Part shown: positions 17,843-26,295 of the stretch, one piece after another | Layout of the letters: every line of letters begins with the position of its first letter | Position numbering within the stretch: the stretch's first letter is position 1 | DNA from: Bacteroidales bacterium UBA6428 | GTDB lineage: Bacteria; Bacteroidota; Bacteroidia; Bacteroidales; UBA932 | Length of the DNA: 64,000 nucleotides | Assembly (NCBI GenBank): GCA_002437305.1 | Contig: DJOW01000017.1 | Span: 16,852 to 80,851, forward strand | Direction: 5' to 3' | Notes under the pieces: model-generated | The model's input: only the letters and a program-made list of their open reading frames with translations | The model's database searches: none | What the model was told of the DNA's origin: nothing | Made by a program: the position numbers and the translations under genes

Positions 17843-18394
17843 TTATTTTTCCTGTATTAAATATAAATCAGCCTCAAAATGTCCGGGATCAGAGCATTCC
17901 AGCCAGCCTGCAATCGCGGATTCCGTCACCGGATCCTGAAACGCCTGCCCGACAACCTCTTTCATCACCGCCTCGTCCTTGTTCTCAAGCACATAAAAGG
18001 AAGTCTCCCCGTAGTACTTGTTGCGGATGGCGATCTCTCCGGTCACAATGTTCGGCAGGGTGTACACGAACACCGCAGGGCTTGGAAAGAAGTTCTCTTT
18101 CCCGATAGTCTTCTGATACTCAACGTCATCCGCAAGTGAGGCACTGCGGTTGAAGAGTATAACGGCCCTGTCCTCGCAGTCTGTTCTTCTCGGAGCCTCT
18201 TCGTTCAGCAGCAATTCCGAGGCGACAAATCCAAGACGGGCCAAAGGATCCATCTTGAAGAACTTGGGGTAGTCCCCCACTATCTTTCTGTAAATCTCCA
18301 CCAGGAGTTCGGCTCCCGTTGAGTCAAAGGTAAGAATTTTTCTCCCGACAACCACTTTTTCCGGTGTGATTGAGACGCGCGCCTTGACTTTCAT
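17843..18394 (-). CDS. Ketosynthase-like short protein lacking the catalytic cysteine
   Basis: Starting at ATG 18392-18394 (overlapping the previous stop by 4 bp), the protein has 183 residues. The stretches RAVILFNRSASLADD and FFPSPAVFVYTLPNIVTG resemble the middle of a ketosynthase N-terminal half (the segment before the nucleophile elbow), but the elbow itself lacks cysteine and the C-terminal half is absent. Similar short proteins occur in flexirubin clusters. It may be a structural partner of one of the ketosynthases. Function is not established. Confidence 0.65.
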   Translation of the reverse strand: MKVKARVSITPEKVVVGRKILTFDSTGAELLVEIYRKIVGDYPKFFKMDPLARLGFVASELLLNEEAPRRTDCEDRAVILFNRSASLADDVEYQKTIGKENFFPSPAVFVYTLPNIVTGEIAIRNKYYGETSFYVLENKDEAVMKEVVGQAFQDPVTESAIAGWLECSDPGHFEADLYLIQEK

Positions 18395-20052
18395 CTTTCT
18401 CCTCCTTTCAAAAAGAGATCTCCTTTTATGAATATGCCGGCGGCGTTGCAGCCTCCGAACCCTGACAGCAGCTTGGCGAACGCCCTCTTTGCCGTCTTTC
18501 TCGGTTCTGGCGAGATGTCCAGCGGGCAGGAAACCCCGCATTCTGAATACCCTCGTGTCCCAAGCACGGTTCCGTCATCGACAGAAGCCATCGAAAGGAC
18601 GGTCTCAAGGATACCCGCCGCTCCCATCGTGTGGCCGAAATAGCCTTTCAGGCTGTTCACAGGCACGTCCTGCAATCCTGCCCTGGTCAAAGCGATCGAC
18701 TCCATCTCGTCATTGTAGGCAGTAGAAGTGCCGTGAACCGATACAAGAGCCAGTTCCTCTGGTCCCAGATCCCCCAGTGCCGCCTTTATGGCCCTGAGAC
18801 TCCCCTCTCCGGTTCTTGACGGTCCCGAGATGTGGTTCGCGTCATTGCGGACCGCCCCGCGGACAAGGACCCAATCCTCCGGTCCGGGGATCTTGTACCG
18901 GAATATGATCGTGGCGGCGGCCTCCCCAAGGTTCAGACCCCTCCTATGAGCGTCGAACGGTCTGCAAGCCTCCTGGGACAACGCCTTGAACGACTGGAAC
19001 CCGGAGATGATGAATCTGGACTGGACATCGGACCCGGTCACGATCACCGTTCCGTATTTTCCGGCCTTGAGTTGCCTCATCGCGGCGATCTGGGCGCAAA
19101 GCCCTGAGATGCAGGCGTTAGAGACCACCAAAGGGGTGTTTCTGTTGCCGAAGAATCCGGCGACCTTCTCAGCGGAGTTCCCAAGTCTTTCCCTCACGGA
19201 CGGATCACTGCCGCAAGGCTCGGCCTCGCTGTCCAGCAACTCAACATTGCCTTTAGTGGATGAAATCACGAACAGCACGTCATCGGAAGCCGGATCTATG
19301 CCGGTTCCTTTCAATGCCTTTGACACAGACAGGATTATCCGCTTTTCAAAACGTGACAAGCCGTCCAGTCCATTTTGTCCGCAGGTCCTTGCCGACGAAT
19401 CCATCCCGGCATATTCACCGGCTAAAGAATCCTCGTCAATCAACGAGGCGAAGAATGGTTCTGGAAGGTCTTTTGAAGACTTGTAGAGCCTCAAGGCCGA
19501 TTTTCCGGCCTTGACAGCGGCATAATTCTCCTCCGTGGTCGTTCCCAGCGGGGAGATTATGTTGTCAGAAATCTTGACCACGGCCTTGTGTCCGCCGACC
19601 GGCTTGCTTTCGTCCAAGGCGATGACCATCGTGCCCTCCGCTATCATATTCCCGCCTGATTTTGTCTTTGCATCCACCATCAGCATAGTTCCGAATTCCC
19701 CTTTGAGGTCAATCTCAGTCTCGATGGGCCCTCCGGCAGACGGGGTTCCAAGAACCTTGAAATCCTTGAGGGCGCAGACATAGCCCACGCTGACCGGTTT
19801 ATGGAGCAAGTACTTGTTGATGAAGCCGATCCTTACGGCGCAGGTCTGGGCGATGTTCTCCACAAGTCCTTCAGGTACAAGCCTCCCGCCATCAACAAAA
19901 ACATTGTCATCCTGAATCAGAAATCTTGTCACGGTTTTCTCGTAGGAGCACGACAACAGACTGGAAATCATGACAAAAGGTTTCCGCTGTGGCAGAAGTT
20001 CCGTGATGTCCACCGATGTGAAGTCAAAAGTTTTCAGGTCCGCCTCAGTCAT
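18391..20052 (-). CDS. Hotdog dehydratase-like domain fused to beta-ketoacyl synthase
   Basis: The likely start is ATG 20050-20052, giving 553 residues; it overlaps the acyltransferase stop by 8 bp. Residues 10-150 form an ApeP/FabA-like hotdog domain (LLPQRKPFVMI; PEGLVENIAQTCA). Residues 200-550 form an active ketosynthase with Cys314 in VVSNACISG, His440 in VHGTSTAYND and His474 in YFGHTMGAAG. A dehydratase and a condensing enzyme on one chain would help processive polyene formation. In most described aryl-polyene clusters these are separate genes. Confidence 0.88.
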   Translation of the reverse strand: MTEADLKTFDFTSVDITELLPQRKPFVMISSLLSCSYEKTVTRFLIQDDNVFVDGGRLVPEGLVENIAQTCAVRIGFINKYLLHKPVSVGYVCALKDFKVLGTPSAGGPIETEIDLKGEFGTMLMVDAKTKSGGNMIAEGTMVIALDESKPVGGHKAVVKISDNIISPLGTTTEENYAAVKAGKSALRLYKSSKDLPEPFFASLIDEDSLAGEYAGMDSSARTCGQNGLDGLSRFEKRIILSVSKALKGTGIDPASDDVLFVISSTKGNVELLDSEAEPCGSDPSVRERLGNSAEKVAGFFGNRNTPLVVSNACISGLCAQIAAMRQLKAGKYGTVIVTGSDVQSRFIISGFQSFKALSQEACRPFDAHRRGLNLGEAAATIIFRYKIPGPEDWVLVRGAVRNDANHISGPSRTGEGSLRAIKAALGDLGPEELALVSVHGTSTAYNDEMESIALTRAGLQDVPVNSLKGYFGHTMGAAGILETVLSMASVDDGTVLGTRGYSECGVSCPLDISPEPRKTAKRAFAKLLSGFGGCNAAGIFIKGDLFLKGGER

Positions 20053-20944
20053 TTTTCCAGAATTCGTAAAAATTGAACCATTGGTCAGGATAAAGCCTAA
20101 GCACCTCTGTGATTTCACTTGCATAGGCCTTCGCCATCGCCTCAGCCTTTTCCCTCACATCCAAGCCTTCCAGCCCCTCGTCCGGGCGGAACAGATGCAC
20201 ACGGTACTTTCTCAGCCCGACCTTCATCACAAAGACCGAGACCGCCGGGACACCTCTCATGGAAGCCAGCAGGAACGGCCCCAAAGGAAGCTCAGCCTCA
20301 GCCCCAAGAATCTCGCGGCGGACTGTGCGGTTCGATCCGAATACCCTGTCGCCGTGAATATTCACGATCTCTCCGTCCGCAAGGGCGTTGTTCAGGATCA
20401 CGAGGTGGGACATATCCCCGGAAATGCTCACCAGACGGACATTGTTCCCGCCCAGAATCCTTTCCCTGTTCTCTGTCAAGGTCTTGCCTTCACCGCCGAA
20501 CACAAGGGCGTTGATCCTTTTCGTTGCCCTCAACTCGTAGCCGGCAAGTTCTTCGTTGCCGATATGTGAGCTGATCTGCACGAAACCTGCGTTTCCGGCA
20601 CAGAGTTTCTCGTACAAGGACATCCTAGGGACCTCCATACTGAATTTCTTTCCGGAATACGAGGCGAACCGGTCAATGATCACCGCGCCGAACATCCAAT
20701 GGCAGGCAAACACATGAAGAAAAGACCCGATCGGGCCGAAACCCTGCACGCGATGAAAGTAATGATAGTTGGAGAGGTACCCTTTGTGATTGAAAATCAT
20801 GTAGAACGGCACTACTAGACTCATCAGCGGGTAAAAGACCCACAGCGGAACGACCCTCATCATTCCGATCAGCGCCCCGTGCATCCACGAGGTGCCGTCA
20901 GTCGTGCCTTGCCACTGCCTTTCTCCGCTCTCCGGCATATTCAC
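20045..20944 (-). CDS. LpxL/HtrB-family acyltransferase
   Basis: The 299-residue protein matches the lipid A late acyltransferase family. It has a hydrophobic N-terminal segment (about residues 30-52) and an acyltransferase motif SSHIGNEELAGY with His127 and Glu132 (HX4E). The C-terminal LRLYPDQWFNFYEFW is a hallmark. In aryl-polyene clusters, members of this family are thought to attach the polyene to a lipid carrier at the inner membrane. It follows the ACP gene by 13 bp. Confidence 0.88.
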   Translation of the reverse strand: MNMPESGERQWQGTTDGTSWMHGALIGMMRVVPLWVFYPLMSLVVPFYMIFNHKGYLSNYHYFHRVQGFGPIGSFLHVFACHWMFGAVIIDRFASYSGKKFSMEVPRMSLYEKLCAGNAGFVQISSHIGNEELAGYELRATKRINALVFGGEGKTLTENRERILGGNNVRLVSISGDMSHLVILNNALADGEIVNIHGDRVFGSNRTVRREILGAEAELPLGPFLLASMRGVPAVSVFVMKVGLRKYRVHLFRPDEGLEGLDVREKAEAMAKAYASEITEVLRLYPDQWFNFYEFWKND

Positions 20945-20957
20945 AGACCAAAAGCCC

Positions 20958-21200
20958 CTAAGCGATCTTCTCCTCGATGAAATCGTAAAGGCTGCCCAGA
21001 GTGGTGAGCCTCCCGAGTTCCTCGGCCTTGACCTTCACGCCGAATTCCTTGTCAATCAAGACGATGATGTCAACGATGTCAAGGCTGTCAATGCCAAGAT
21101 CCTTTTTAAGAGCGGCATTGTCGTTCAAAAGCGCCGCATCAATCTCAAACTCGTCAACGAGGAATCCGTTGACTTTGGTGATTATTTCTTCCTTACTCAT
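20958..21200 (-). CDS. Acyl carrier protein
   Basis: The 80-residue protein has the carrier fold with Ser39 in LGIDSLDIVDII as the phosphopantetheine site. It differs clearly from the other carrier in the cluster. It lies between the methyltransferase and the LpxL-like gene in one tightly spaced run starting at the ammonia-lyase, so it may carry the aromatic starter or the early chain. Confidence 0.92.
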   Translation of the reverse strand: MSKEEIITKVNGFLVDEFEIDAALLNDNAALKKDLGIDSLDIVDIIVLIDKEFGVKVKAEELGRLTTLGSLYDFIEEKIA

Positions 21201-21212
21201 TATTATGATCTT

Positions 21213-22310
21213 TTATTCTTTAACGCAAATCAATATGTTGTGTCCCTGGCCGATGCCGTCGATGATCTTCTCGACCTTCATCCCGGCCTTCTCTATAAGC
21301 CTTGTCAAATCCTCGGAGTAGTACATCTTGCTGTTGCCGTTAGCCATCGCGGTGAAGTACAAGCTGGTCATTGTCAGACAGAAAGCCGCAGGTTCAAAGC
21401 GCTGGCGGTTCCAAAGAAGCTCCATTATGCAGAGCCGTGCTCCCGGGCGGAGAATCTCGGCCGCCCTGCTCAGAATGCTCAGGATCTCATCCTCGGAGAA
21501 ACAATCCAGGAACTGGCTCATCCAGATGAGGTCATATTCATTGTCAACAGGGAATCTTGTCTCCGGGTCGAGCAGGTTGCCTCCGCAGCCGTGGATCCTC
21601 TCCGCCCCGGGCTTACCGGCCGTTTCTTTCCGCATAAGCTCCATCTGCTGCGGCAGGTCGAAAACAGTGACCTCCACCTCCGGATCGAAACCGACGCACT
21701 GGAGCGCCCATTTGCCGGTGTTGCCGCCGACATCAAGCAGATACCTCACAGGACGGTCGAATATTATCTTCAACGCCTCCTCGAAAGAATTGTTTGAATA
21801 GAAGTGATCGAACGCGAACCAGCTTGTCCTGGCCGGCTCAGGAAGGGACGACAGCCCCTCGTAGATAGTATTCCAGTTTCCCAGACATTTCAGCCCCGCC
21901 GGACGATGCTCCCTGAAAGACTCGTCGAGATAGAAAAATCCCTCATAGTTGACATCATTGTTGAAATCCATGTTGACTTTCGTAGCCTCGTCGGTCAGCA
22001 GAAACCAGCCTACCTTGGAGATTGTGAACCGGTCTGTCTCGGCGTCAACCAGCACAGTTCCAATGCTGAGGCCGGCTTCCAGAAGACACTTTACGGCATA
22101 TTCAGAGACCCCGACATTCTCGACGATCTCTTTCTCCGTCAGTCCTTCGCGATGGTCGCGGAGAAGATCCAGGATGCCGTATCTCACCAACAGGCGTGAC
22201 GCCTGGAAGACAATCGGGCCGAAAGCGATGAACTCAGCCATCCGCTGCGCCTCACGGGCGGTAAACTGGTCTTTGGTATACCTCTTTTCGAGTTCAGGAA
22301 ACAGTTCCAT
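21213..22310 (-). CDS. SAM-dependent methyltransferase, O-methyltransferase type
   Basis: The 365-residue protein has an N-terminal winged-helix-like dimerisation region (LRDHREGLTEKEIVENVGVS, about residues 52-71). A Rossmann core follows with motif I LLDVGGNTGKWAL, acidic motif II VTVFDLPQQ, and motif IV-like LIWMSQFLDCFSEDE. This layout is that of plant/fungal-type O-methyltransferases of small aromatics. It directly follows the tyrosine ammonia-lyase without a gap, so methylation of the phenolic head group is a reasonable inference. Confidence 0.85.
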   Translation of the reverse strand: MELFPELEKRYTKDQFTAREAQRMAEFIAFGPIVFQASRLLVRYGILDLLRDHREGLTEKEIVENVGVSEYAVKCLLEAGLSIGTVLVDAETDRFTISKVGWFLLTDEATKVNMDFNNDVNYEGFFYLDESFREHRPAGLKCLGNWNTIYEGLSSLPEPARTSWFAFDHFYSNNSFEEALKIIFDRPVRYLLDVGGNTGKWALQCVGFDPEVEVTVFDLPQQMELMRKETAGKPGAERIHGCGGNLLDPETRFPVDNEYDLIWMSQFLDCFSEDEILSILSRAAEILRPGARLCIMELLWNRQRFEPAAFCLTMTSLYFTAMANGNSKMYYSEDLTRLIEKAGMKVEKIIDGIGQGHNILICVKE

Positions 22311-23849
22311 CTATTTAAGATTTAACGGGTTGTTTCTCAGATAAGATTCCACGGCCGCTATCTGCTCGTAGAATGGATTGTCTTCCACGAACTTAGGGAT
22401 GATCGCACGGACATCATCATAGACCTTCCTGGAAGTCGGAGCGATCCTGTCTGCGATTCCGAGACAGTCAACCGCCTGGGCCAGAGCGATGAATTGGATC
22501 GCAAAGACCTGATAGGTGTTGTCGATGACACGCTTGGCGAGCAGAGCCGTGTTGGTGCCCATGCTGACAATGTCCTGATTGTCATTATTGTTAGGAATGC
22601 TGTGAACATAGTTAGGCATGGCAAGTGTCTGGCACTCCGCCGTGGTTGATGTCGCCGTGAACTGACATGCCTGCATTCCGTAGTTCAGGCCGAGAGTCCC
22701 CATGTTCAGGAACGGCGGAAGGATTCCGTTGATCCTGTCATGGAACAGATAGTTGAGCTGGCGCTCGGCAGTCATCGCCATCCTTACCGTGGCGATCTTC
22801 ACCTTGTCCTCCTCCAGGGAGATGTAGTCTCCGTGGAAATTGCCGCCGTGGAAGACATTCCTCGCGACATGATCCACAATAGGGTTGTCACAGGCGGAGT
22901 TGAGTTCCTCCTCCAGCACCCTGCGGGCGTTTGAGAATGTCTCGTAGACCGGACCAAGAATCTGCGGGGTGCACCGCAGAGAGTAGTAGGCCTGCACCTT
23001 GTGGTCGAATGTTCCCTGTGATGCATGGCCGCAGTCATAAAGGTCATGCTCGCGCCTGCGAAGGCAACCGCTCCCCTTGGCAAGCCTTCTCATCCTCTCC
23101 GCGATCACCCGTTGGCCCTCGTGCCTACGAACCTCATTGAGCTCCTCTGACATCAGGTCATCAAAAGACGAGGCGATCTCGTTCATCATCACGGATGCCA
23201 ACGTCGCCCAATCCAGAAGCCTGTCGGCATAGACCTGGTTGACAACTCCGATCCCCGTCATGAAAGAGGTCCCGTTGGAGATCGACAATCCCTCACGAAT
23301 ATGAATCTTGAACGGCTCCAGACCATTCTCTTTCAGTACCTCGGCGGACGGACGCCACTCACCTTTGTAATGAACCTTTCCTTCACCGATCATGCAGAGA
23401 GCCATGTGCGCCAATTGGACCAAGTCGCCGCTCGCGCCGACACTGCCGTGCTGGGGGATGTACGGGAAGATGTTCCTGTCGATCATCTCCACCAACAACT
23501 TGACCAGATCCGGATGCACACCCGAACGGGCCTGTAGGAACGTTCCCAGACGGGCGATCATCGCCGCCTTGACGTAAATGTCCTCCAAAGGCTCGCCGGC
23601 TCCCGTGGAATGGCTTCTTATTATGTTGTACTGAAGATCTTTCAGATACTTGTCATCCACCCTCCACTGAGCCATGGGACCGAAACCTGTGTTTATCCCG
23701 TAGATAACCTTCTCTGAGGCGAACTCCTTCAGAAAATCATAACAGGCCTCTACATCATTCAACGGAAGATCGGAAAGTCCTATCTTCCTGCCATTGAATA
23801 TTACATCCTCGGCCCATTTGATGCCGAGCGTGAATTTCCGGCTCATCAT
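22311..23849 (-). CDS. Tyrosine ammonia-lyase (HAL/PAL family)
   Basis: The enzyme uses an MIO cofactor made from Ala-Ser-Gly (HGSVGASGDL, near residues 135-143) to remove ammonia from an aromatic amino acid. The fold-wide pattern closely follows the Flavobacterium tyrosine ammonia-lyase of flexirubin synthesis as I remember it, including YGINTGFGPMAQ, QYNIIRSHSTG, YSLRCTPQILGP, FHGGNFHGDYISLE and HSIPNNNDNQDIVSMGTN. So 4-coumarate from tyrosine is the likely product, not urocanate. The ATG at 23847-23849 is preferred over a TTG two codons upstream. It is the first gene of the long right-hand operon. Confidence 0.88.
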   Translation of the reverse strand: MMSRKFTLGIKWAEDVIFNGRKIGLSDLPLNDVEACYDFLKEFASEKVIYGINTGFGPMAQWRVDDKYLKDLQYNIIRSHSTGAGEPLEDIYVKAAMIARLGTFLQARSGVHPDLVKLLVEMIDRNIFPYIPQHGSVGASGDLVQLAHMALCMIGEGKVHYKGEWRPSAEVLKENGLEPFKIHIREGLSISNGTSFMTGIGVVNQVYADRLLDWATLASVMMNEIASSFDDLMSEELNEVRRHEGQRVIAERMRRLAKGSGCLRRREHDLYDCGHASQGTFDHKVQAYYSLRCTPQILGPVYETFSNARRVLEEELNSACDNPIVDHVARNVFHGGNFHGDYISLEEDKVKIATVRMAMTAERQLNYLFHDRINGILPPFLNMGTLGLNYGMQACQFTATSTTAECQTLAMPNYVHSIPNNNDNQDIVSMGTNTALLAKRVIDNTYQVFAIQFIALAQAVDCLGIADRIAPTSRKVYDDVRAIIPKFVEDNPFYEQIAAVESYLRNNPLNLK

Positions 23850-23864
23850 TTCCAATGATTTTTA

Positions 23865-23884
23865 GCCCGAGGATGCCCTCGGCC
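23865..23884 (-). other. Leader hairpin ahead of the ammonia-lyase gene
   Basis: CCGAGG and CCTCGG arms (23867-23872 and 23877-23882) with a 4-base loop form a GC-rich stem about 17 bp before the start codon. It could hinder or tune translation; no evidence beyond the fold. Confidence 0.4.
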
Positions 23885-23896
23885 ACGTTCCAATCA

Positions 23897-23904
23897 CAAA
23901 AATA
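23897..23904 (-). promoter_or_regulatory. Bacteroidota -7 element of the right polyene operon
   Basis: The minus strand reads TATTTTTG, an exact TAnnTTTG match, about 50 bp before the ammonia-lyase start. The -33 region lacks a clear TTTG. Its place just after a strong hairpin and before the first gene supports the call. Confidence 0.55.
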
Positions 23905-23918
23905 CCAAATAATAAGCA

Positions 23919-23956
23919 ATAAAGTGAGGATTTCCGTCCGGAAATCCTCACTTTAT
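23919..23956. terminator. Perfect 15-bp hairpin, probable terminator
   Basis: AAAGTGAGGATTTCC and its exact complement flank a 4-base loop (23921-23954). It lies 50 bp beyond the stop of the outer-membrane protein gene on the minus strand and separates that unit from the polyene operon. T-rich sequence follows in both directions but is short. Confidence 0.7.
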
Positions 23957-24005
23957 CGTGAAGCATAAGCCTTCTATGGTTCCACAGGGCAATCCTCACC
24001 GCTTG

Positions 24006-24482
24006 CTAAAAAGCGTAACGGACTCCGATGCCCAATGTGAACGGACCGTCACCTCTTACTCCTCCATCGCCAAACATCAGCCTCGGGCGGAAATCCAAGG
24101 AAAGTTGAAGAGGAAAATCAAATGTGTATTCCAAACCGACATTACCCACAAATCCGGCATAAACCGTGTTCTCATCCTTGTCATTCTTCCACAAAGCCAC
24201 GCTGGCTCCAGGACCGGCATAAAAACCCCACCTGCCCTTAGGAGTCCAGTCCGGCTGGACAATCATGAAATTGTAGATGCCATCCACATGAAAATCACTA
24301 GTACTGAATCCGTTGTCCAAACCCAAACCGAATTCCAGAAAATCAGGTCCTCCCATCACGTAGTTCTCGTAGCTGACGTCAATCCCATAGTTGCCGAGCC
24401 TGCCGCCGATTGATTTTGGCTGCGCAGACGCAAGAACCGCAGAACCTAACAGAATCACAAGAGCCAAAAATGCCTTTTTCAT
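24006..24482 (-). CDS. Small outer-membrane beta-barrel protein
   Basis: From ATG 24480-24482 the protein has 158 residues: a clean signal peptide (KKAFLALVILLGSAVLASA) and then alternating amphipathic strands, ending in GIGVRYAF with the terminal aromatic residue common in outer-membrane barrels. A longer frame upstream adds eight residues without a signal-like benefit. It resembles small OmpW/PorT-like barrels by pattern only. It is followed by a strong hairpin terminator. Confidence 0.75.
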   Translation of the reverse strand: MKKAFLALVILLGSAVLASAQPKSIGGRLGNYGIDVSYENYVMGGPDFLEFGLGLDNGFSTSDFHVDGIYNFMIVQPDWTPKGRWGFYAGPGASVALWKNDKDENTVYAGFVGNVGLEYTFDFPLQLSLDFRPRLMFGDGGVRGDGPFTLGIGVRYAF

Positions 24483-24531
24483 AACCGTTAAAATTAATGA
24501 GATCAAACAAGGCTGTTGTCTTCTGCAAAAT

Positions 24532-25131
24532 CTATACTAAACCCGAGAATCCCATAAACGCCATGGCAAGGATTCCGGCGGTCACAAGGGCTATCGGAAT
24601 GCCTTTGAACGGCTTAGGGACATCATTCAAGTCGAGGTGCTCGCGAAGGCCGGCGAACAGCACGAGAGCCATTCCGTAGCCGACTGCGGTGGCGAAGGCA
24701 TACACAACTGACTCACCGAGGTTCAGCATATGAGCCGGTCCGCCGAAGGCGAACTCCTTTGTCACCACATTGAGAGCGACACCAAGCACGGCGCAGTTCG
24801 TGGTGATCAGAGGAAGGAATATTCCAAGGGCCTGGTAGAGGGATGGGCTGATCTTCTTCAGCACAATCTCGACCATCTGCACCAAGGCCGCTATCACAAG
24901 GATGAACGCGATGGTCTGCAGGAACTGAAGGCCGAAGGTCTCAAGAAGATACTGGTTGATGAGATATGTCACCAAAGTCGCGAGGGTGATCACGAAGCAC
25001 ACCGCACCGGCCATGCCGGTCGCCGTGGAAATCTTGTTGGAGACACCCAAAAACGGACATGTGCCCAGGAACTGGGCAAGCATGATGTTGTTGACGAATA
25101 TCGCGGAGATTATTATAAGAAAATATTCCAT
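24532..25131 (-). CDS. rnfA: Rnf complex subunit RnfA
   Basis: RnfA is one of two homologous six-helix membrane subunits of the ferredoxin:NAD oxidoreductase that pumps ions across the inner membrane. The 199-residue sequence shows FVNNIMLAQFLGTCPFLGVS near the N-terminus and LPLITTNCAVLGVAL in the middle, with cysteines that bind an intramembrane FeS centre in the family. It is the last gene of rnfBCDGEA, 3 bp after rnfE. Confidence 0.96.
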   Translation of the reverse strand: MEYFLIIISAIFVNNIMLAQFLGTCPFLGVSNKISTATGMAGAVCFVITLATLVTYLINQYLLETFGLQFLQTIAFILVIAALVQMVEIVLKKISPSLYQALGIFLPLITTNCAVLGVALNVVTKEFAFGGPAHMLNLGESVVYAFATAVGYGMALVLFAGLREHLDLNDVPKPFKGIPIALVTAGILAMAFMGFSGLV

Positions 25132-25134
25132 GGC

Positions 25135-25725
25135 TTAGTTCTTTTTAGCGATTTTGTTGAACAGTACCATAAGATAGCCAAGGGCAAGGAAAGCGCCCGG
25201 AGCCATCACAAACACAAGGATTCCGTCACCGGAGATCAGTTTGAGGCCGAAGACAGAGCCGCTTCCCAGGATCTCGCGGACGATTCCGATAACCGTCAGG
25301 GAAATTGTAAAGCCGCATCCGATTCCAAGTCCGTCAAGGGCGGAGTCGATGATGCCGTTCTTGCTGGCGAAGGCCTCGGCGCGTCCCAGGACGATGCAGT
25401 TAACGACAATGAGCGGGATGAACAGGCCGAGTGTCGCGTACATGGCCGGAGTGTAGGCCTGCATCGCGAACTGGAGTATCGTCACGAAAGTGGCGATGAC
25501 CACTATATAGACCGGAATGTGCACCTTGTCCGGTACCACAGGAGCGATGGCCGAGATGGCGATGTTCGAGAGCACAAGGACAAACAGCGTCGCAAGTCCC
25601 ATACTCAGACCGTTGATGGCGGACGTTGTGGTCGCAAGCGTAGGGCACATGCCCAGAAGCAGGACAAAGGTAGGATTTTCCTTCAGGAAACCTTTTGTGA
25701 AAAGATTCAGTTTCTTACTGCTCAT
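25135..25725 (-). CDS. rnfE: Rnf complex subunit RnfE
   Basis: The 196-residue membrane protein is the RnfA paralogue with inverted topology. NPTFVLLLGMCPTLATTTSA and IPLIVVNCIVLGRAEAFAS carry the two conserved cysteine-bearing half-helices. The order G-E-A and the 3-bp spacing match Rnf operons of other Bacteroidota. Confidence 0.95.
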   Translation of the reverse strand: MSSKKLNLFTKGFLKENPTFVLLLGMCPTLATTTSAINGLSMGLATLFVLVLSNIAISAIAPVVPDKVHIPVYIVVIATFVTILQFAMQAYTPAMYATLGLFIPLIVVNCIVLGRAEAFASKNGIIDSALDGLGIGCGFTISLTVIGIVREILGSGSVFGLKLISGDGILVFVMAPGAFLALGYLMVLFNKIAKKN

Positions 25726-25728
25726 AGC

Positions 25729-26292
25729 CTATTCTCCTTTGATTGATTTTAAAGCGTCGACGGCGTTTTCAACGGCAAGCGCGTAAGCCCTTGAGGTGAT
25801 TGTGGAAGCGGTTATGGCATCCACATCGCCACCGTCCTTCTTGACCGTAAGGCTCTTTGTCTCCGGGTCAAAGCCCTTGAACTGATTCATGAACTTCTCA
25901 TCGGTGCCGCACTTGGCTCCAAGTCCGGGGGTCTCGTTCTGCGACAGGACAGATGTGTTGTAGACAACCCCGTCGGCGGTAATGCCGACCATCAGGACCA
26001 GAGGCCCTCCGAAGCCCACAGTGGTGGATTTCACGGCGTAGGCCACAGGAGCGCCATCCTTGGCGCTGACATAATATTCAGAAGCCTGGCCTCCGACCTC
26101 GATCGGCTTTGCCTCGGAGAGTTCGCCCCCCTCCGGGAGCACGGCTCCTATTGAGGCTCTGAGGATGTCAGCGTTTGCCTTGGCGATCGGCTCGGCGGTC
26201 AAAGCGTACATTCCGCCAAGAAGCGCCGAGCAGACAAGGCAGACCACCGTCAGGCAGACCGCCATTGTCGCGAGATTTGATTTTACAGCCAT
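25729..26292 (-). CDS. rnfG: Rnf complex subunit RnfG
   Basis: RnfG is an FMN-binding subunit with one N-terminal membrane helix (about residues 8-30) and a periplasmic domain. The C-terminal DAITASTITSRA is the flavinylation region where a threonine takes FMN covalently; the usual S/T-G-A-T reads T-A-S-T here. ETPGLGAKC is the other conserved block. Length 187 is slightly short but normal. A 3-bp gap separates it from rnfE. Confidence 0.93.
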   Translation of the reverse strand: MAVKSNLATMAVCLTVVCLVCSALLGGMYALTAEPIAKANADILRASIGAVLPEGGELSEAKPIEVGGQASEYYVSAKDGAPVAYAVKSTTVGFGGPLVLMVGITADGVVYNTSVLSQNETPGLGAKCGTDEKFMNQFKGFDPETKSLTVKKDGGDVDAITASTITSRAYALAVENAVDALKSIKGE

Positions 26293-26295
26293 AGT

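Noticed and set aside
20892..21797. A 301-codon frame on the plus strand opposite the ACP and methyltransferase genes
   Set aside because: Both opposite genes have clear motifs. The frame shows no fold pattern and crosses gene borders.
22311..23849. Histidine ammonia-lyase of histidine breakdown (hutH)
   Set aside because: The family is shared, but the pattern follows the tyrosine lyase of flexirubin clusters, no hutU/hutI/ftcD genes are near, and it heads a polyene operon.
24730..25746. A long open frame (338 codons) on the plus strand
   Set aside because: It lies opposite rnfA and rnfE, whose membrane-helix sequences are unmistakable. Its product is low in hydrophobic order and has no family pattern. 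It is a shadow of the GC-rich codon bias.
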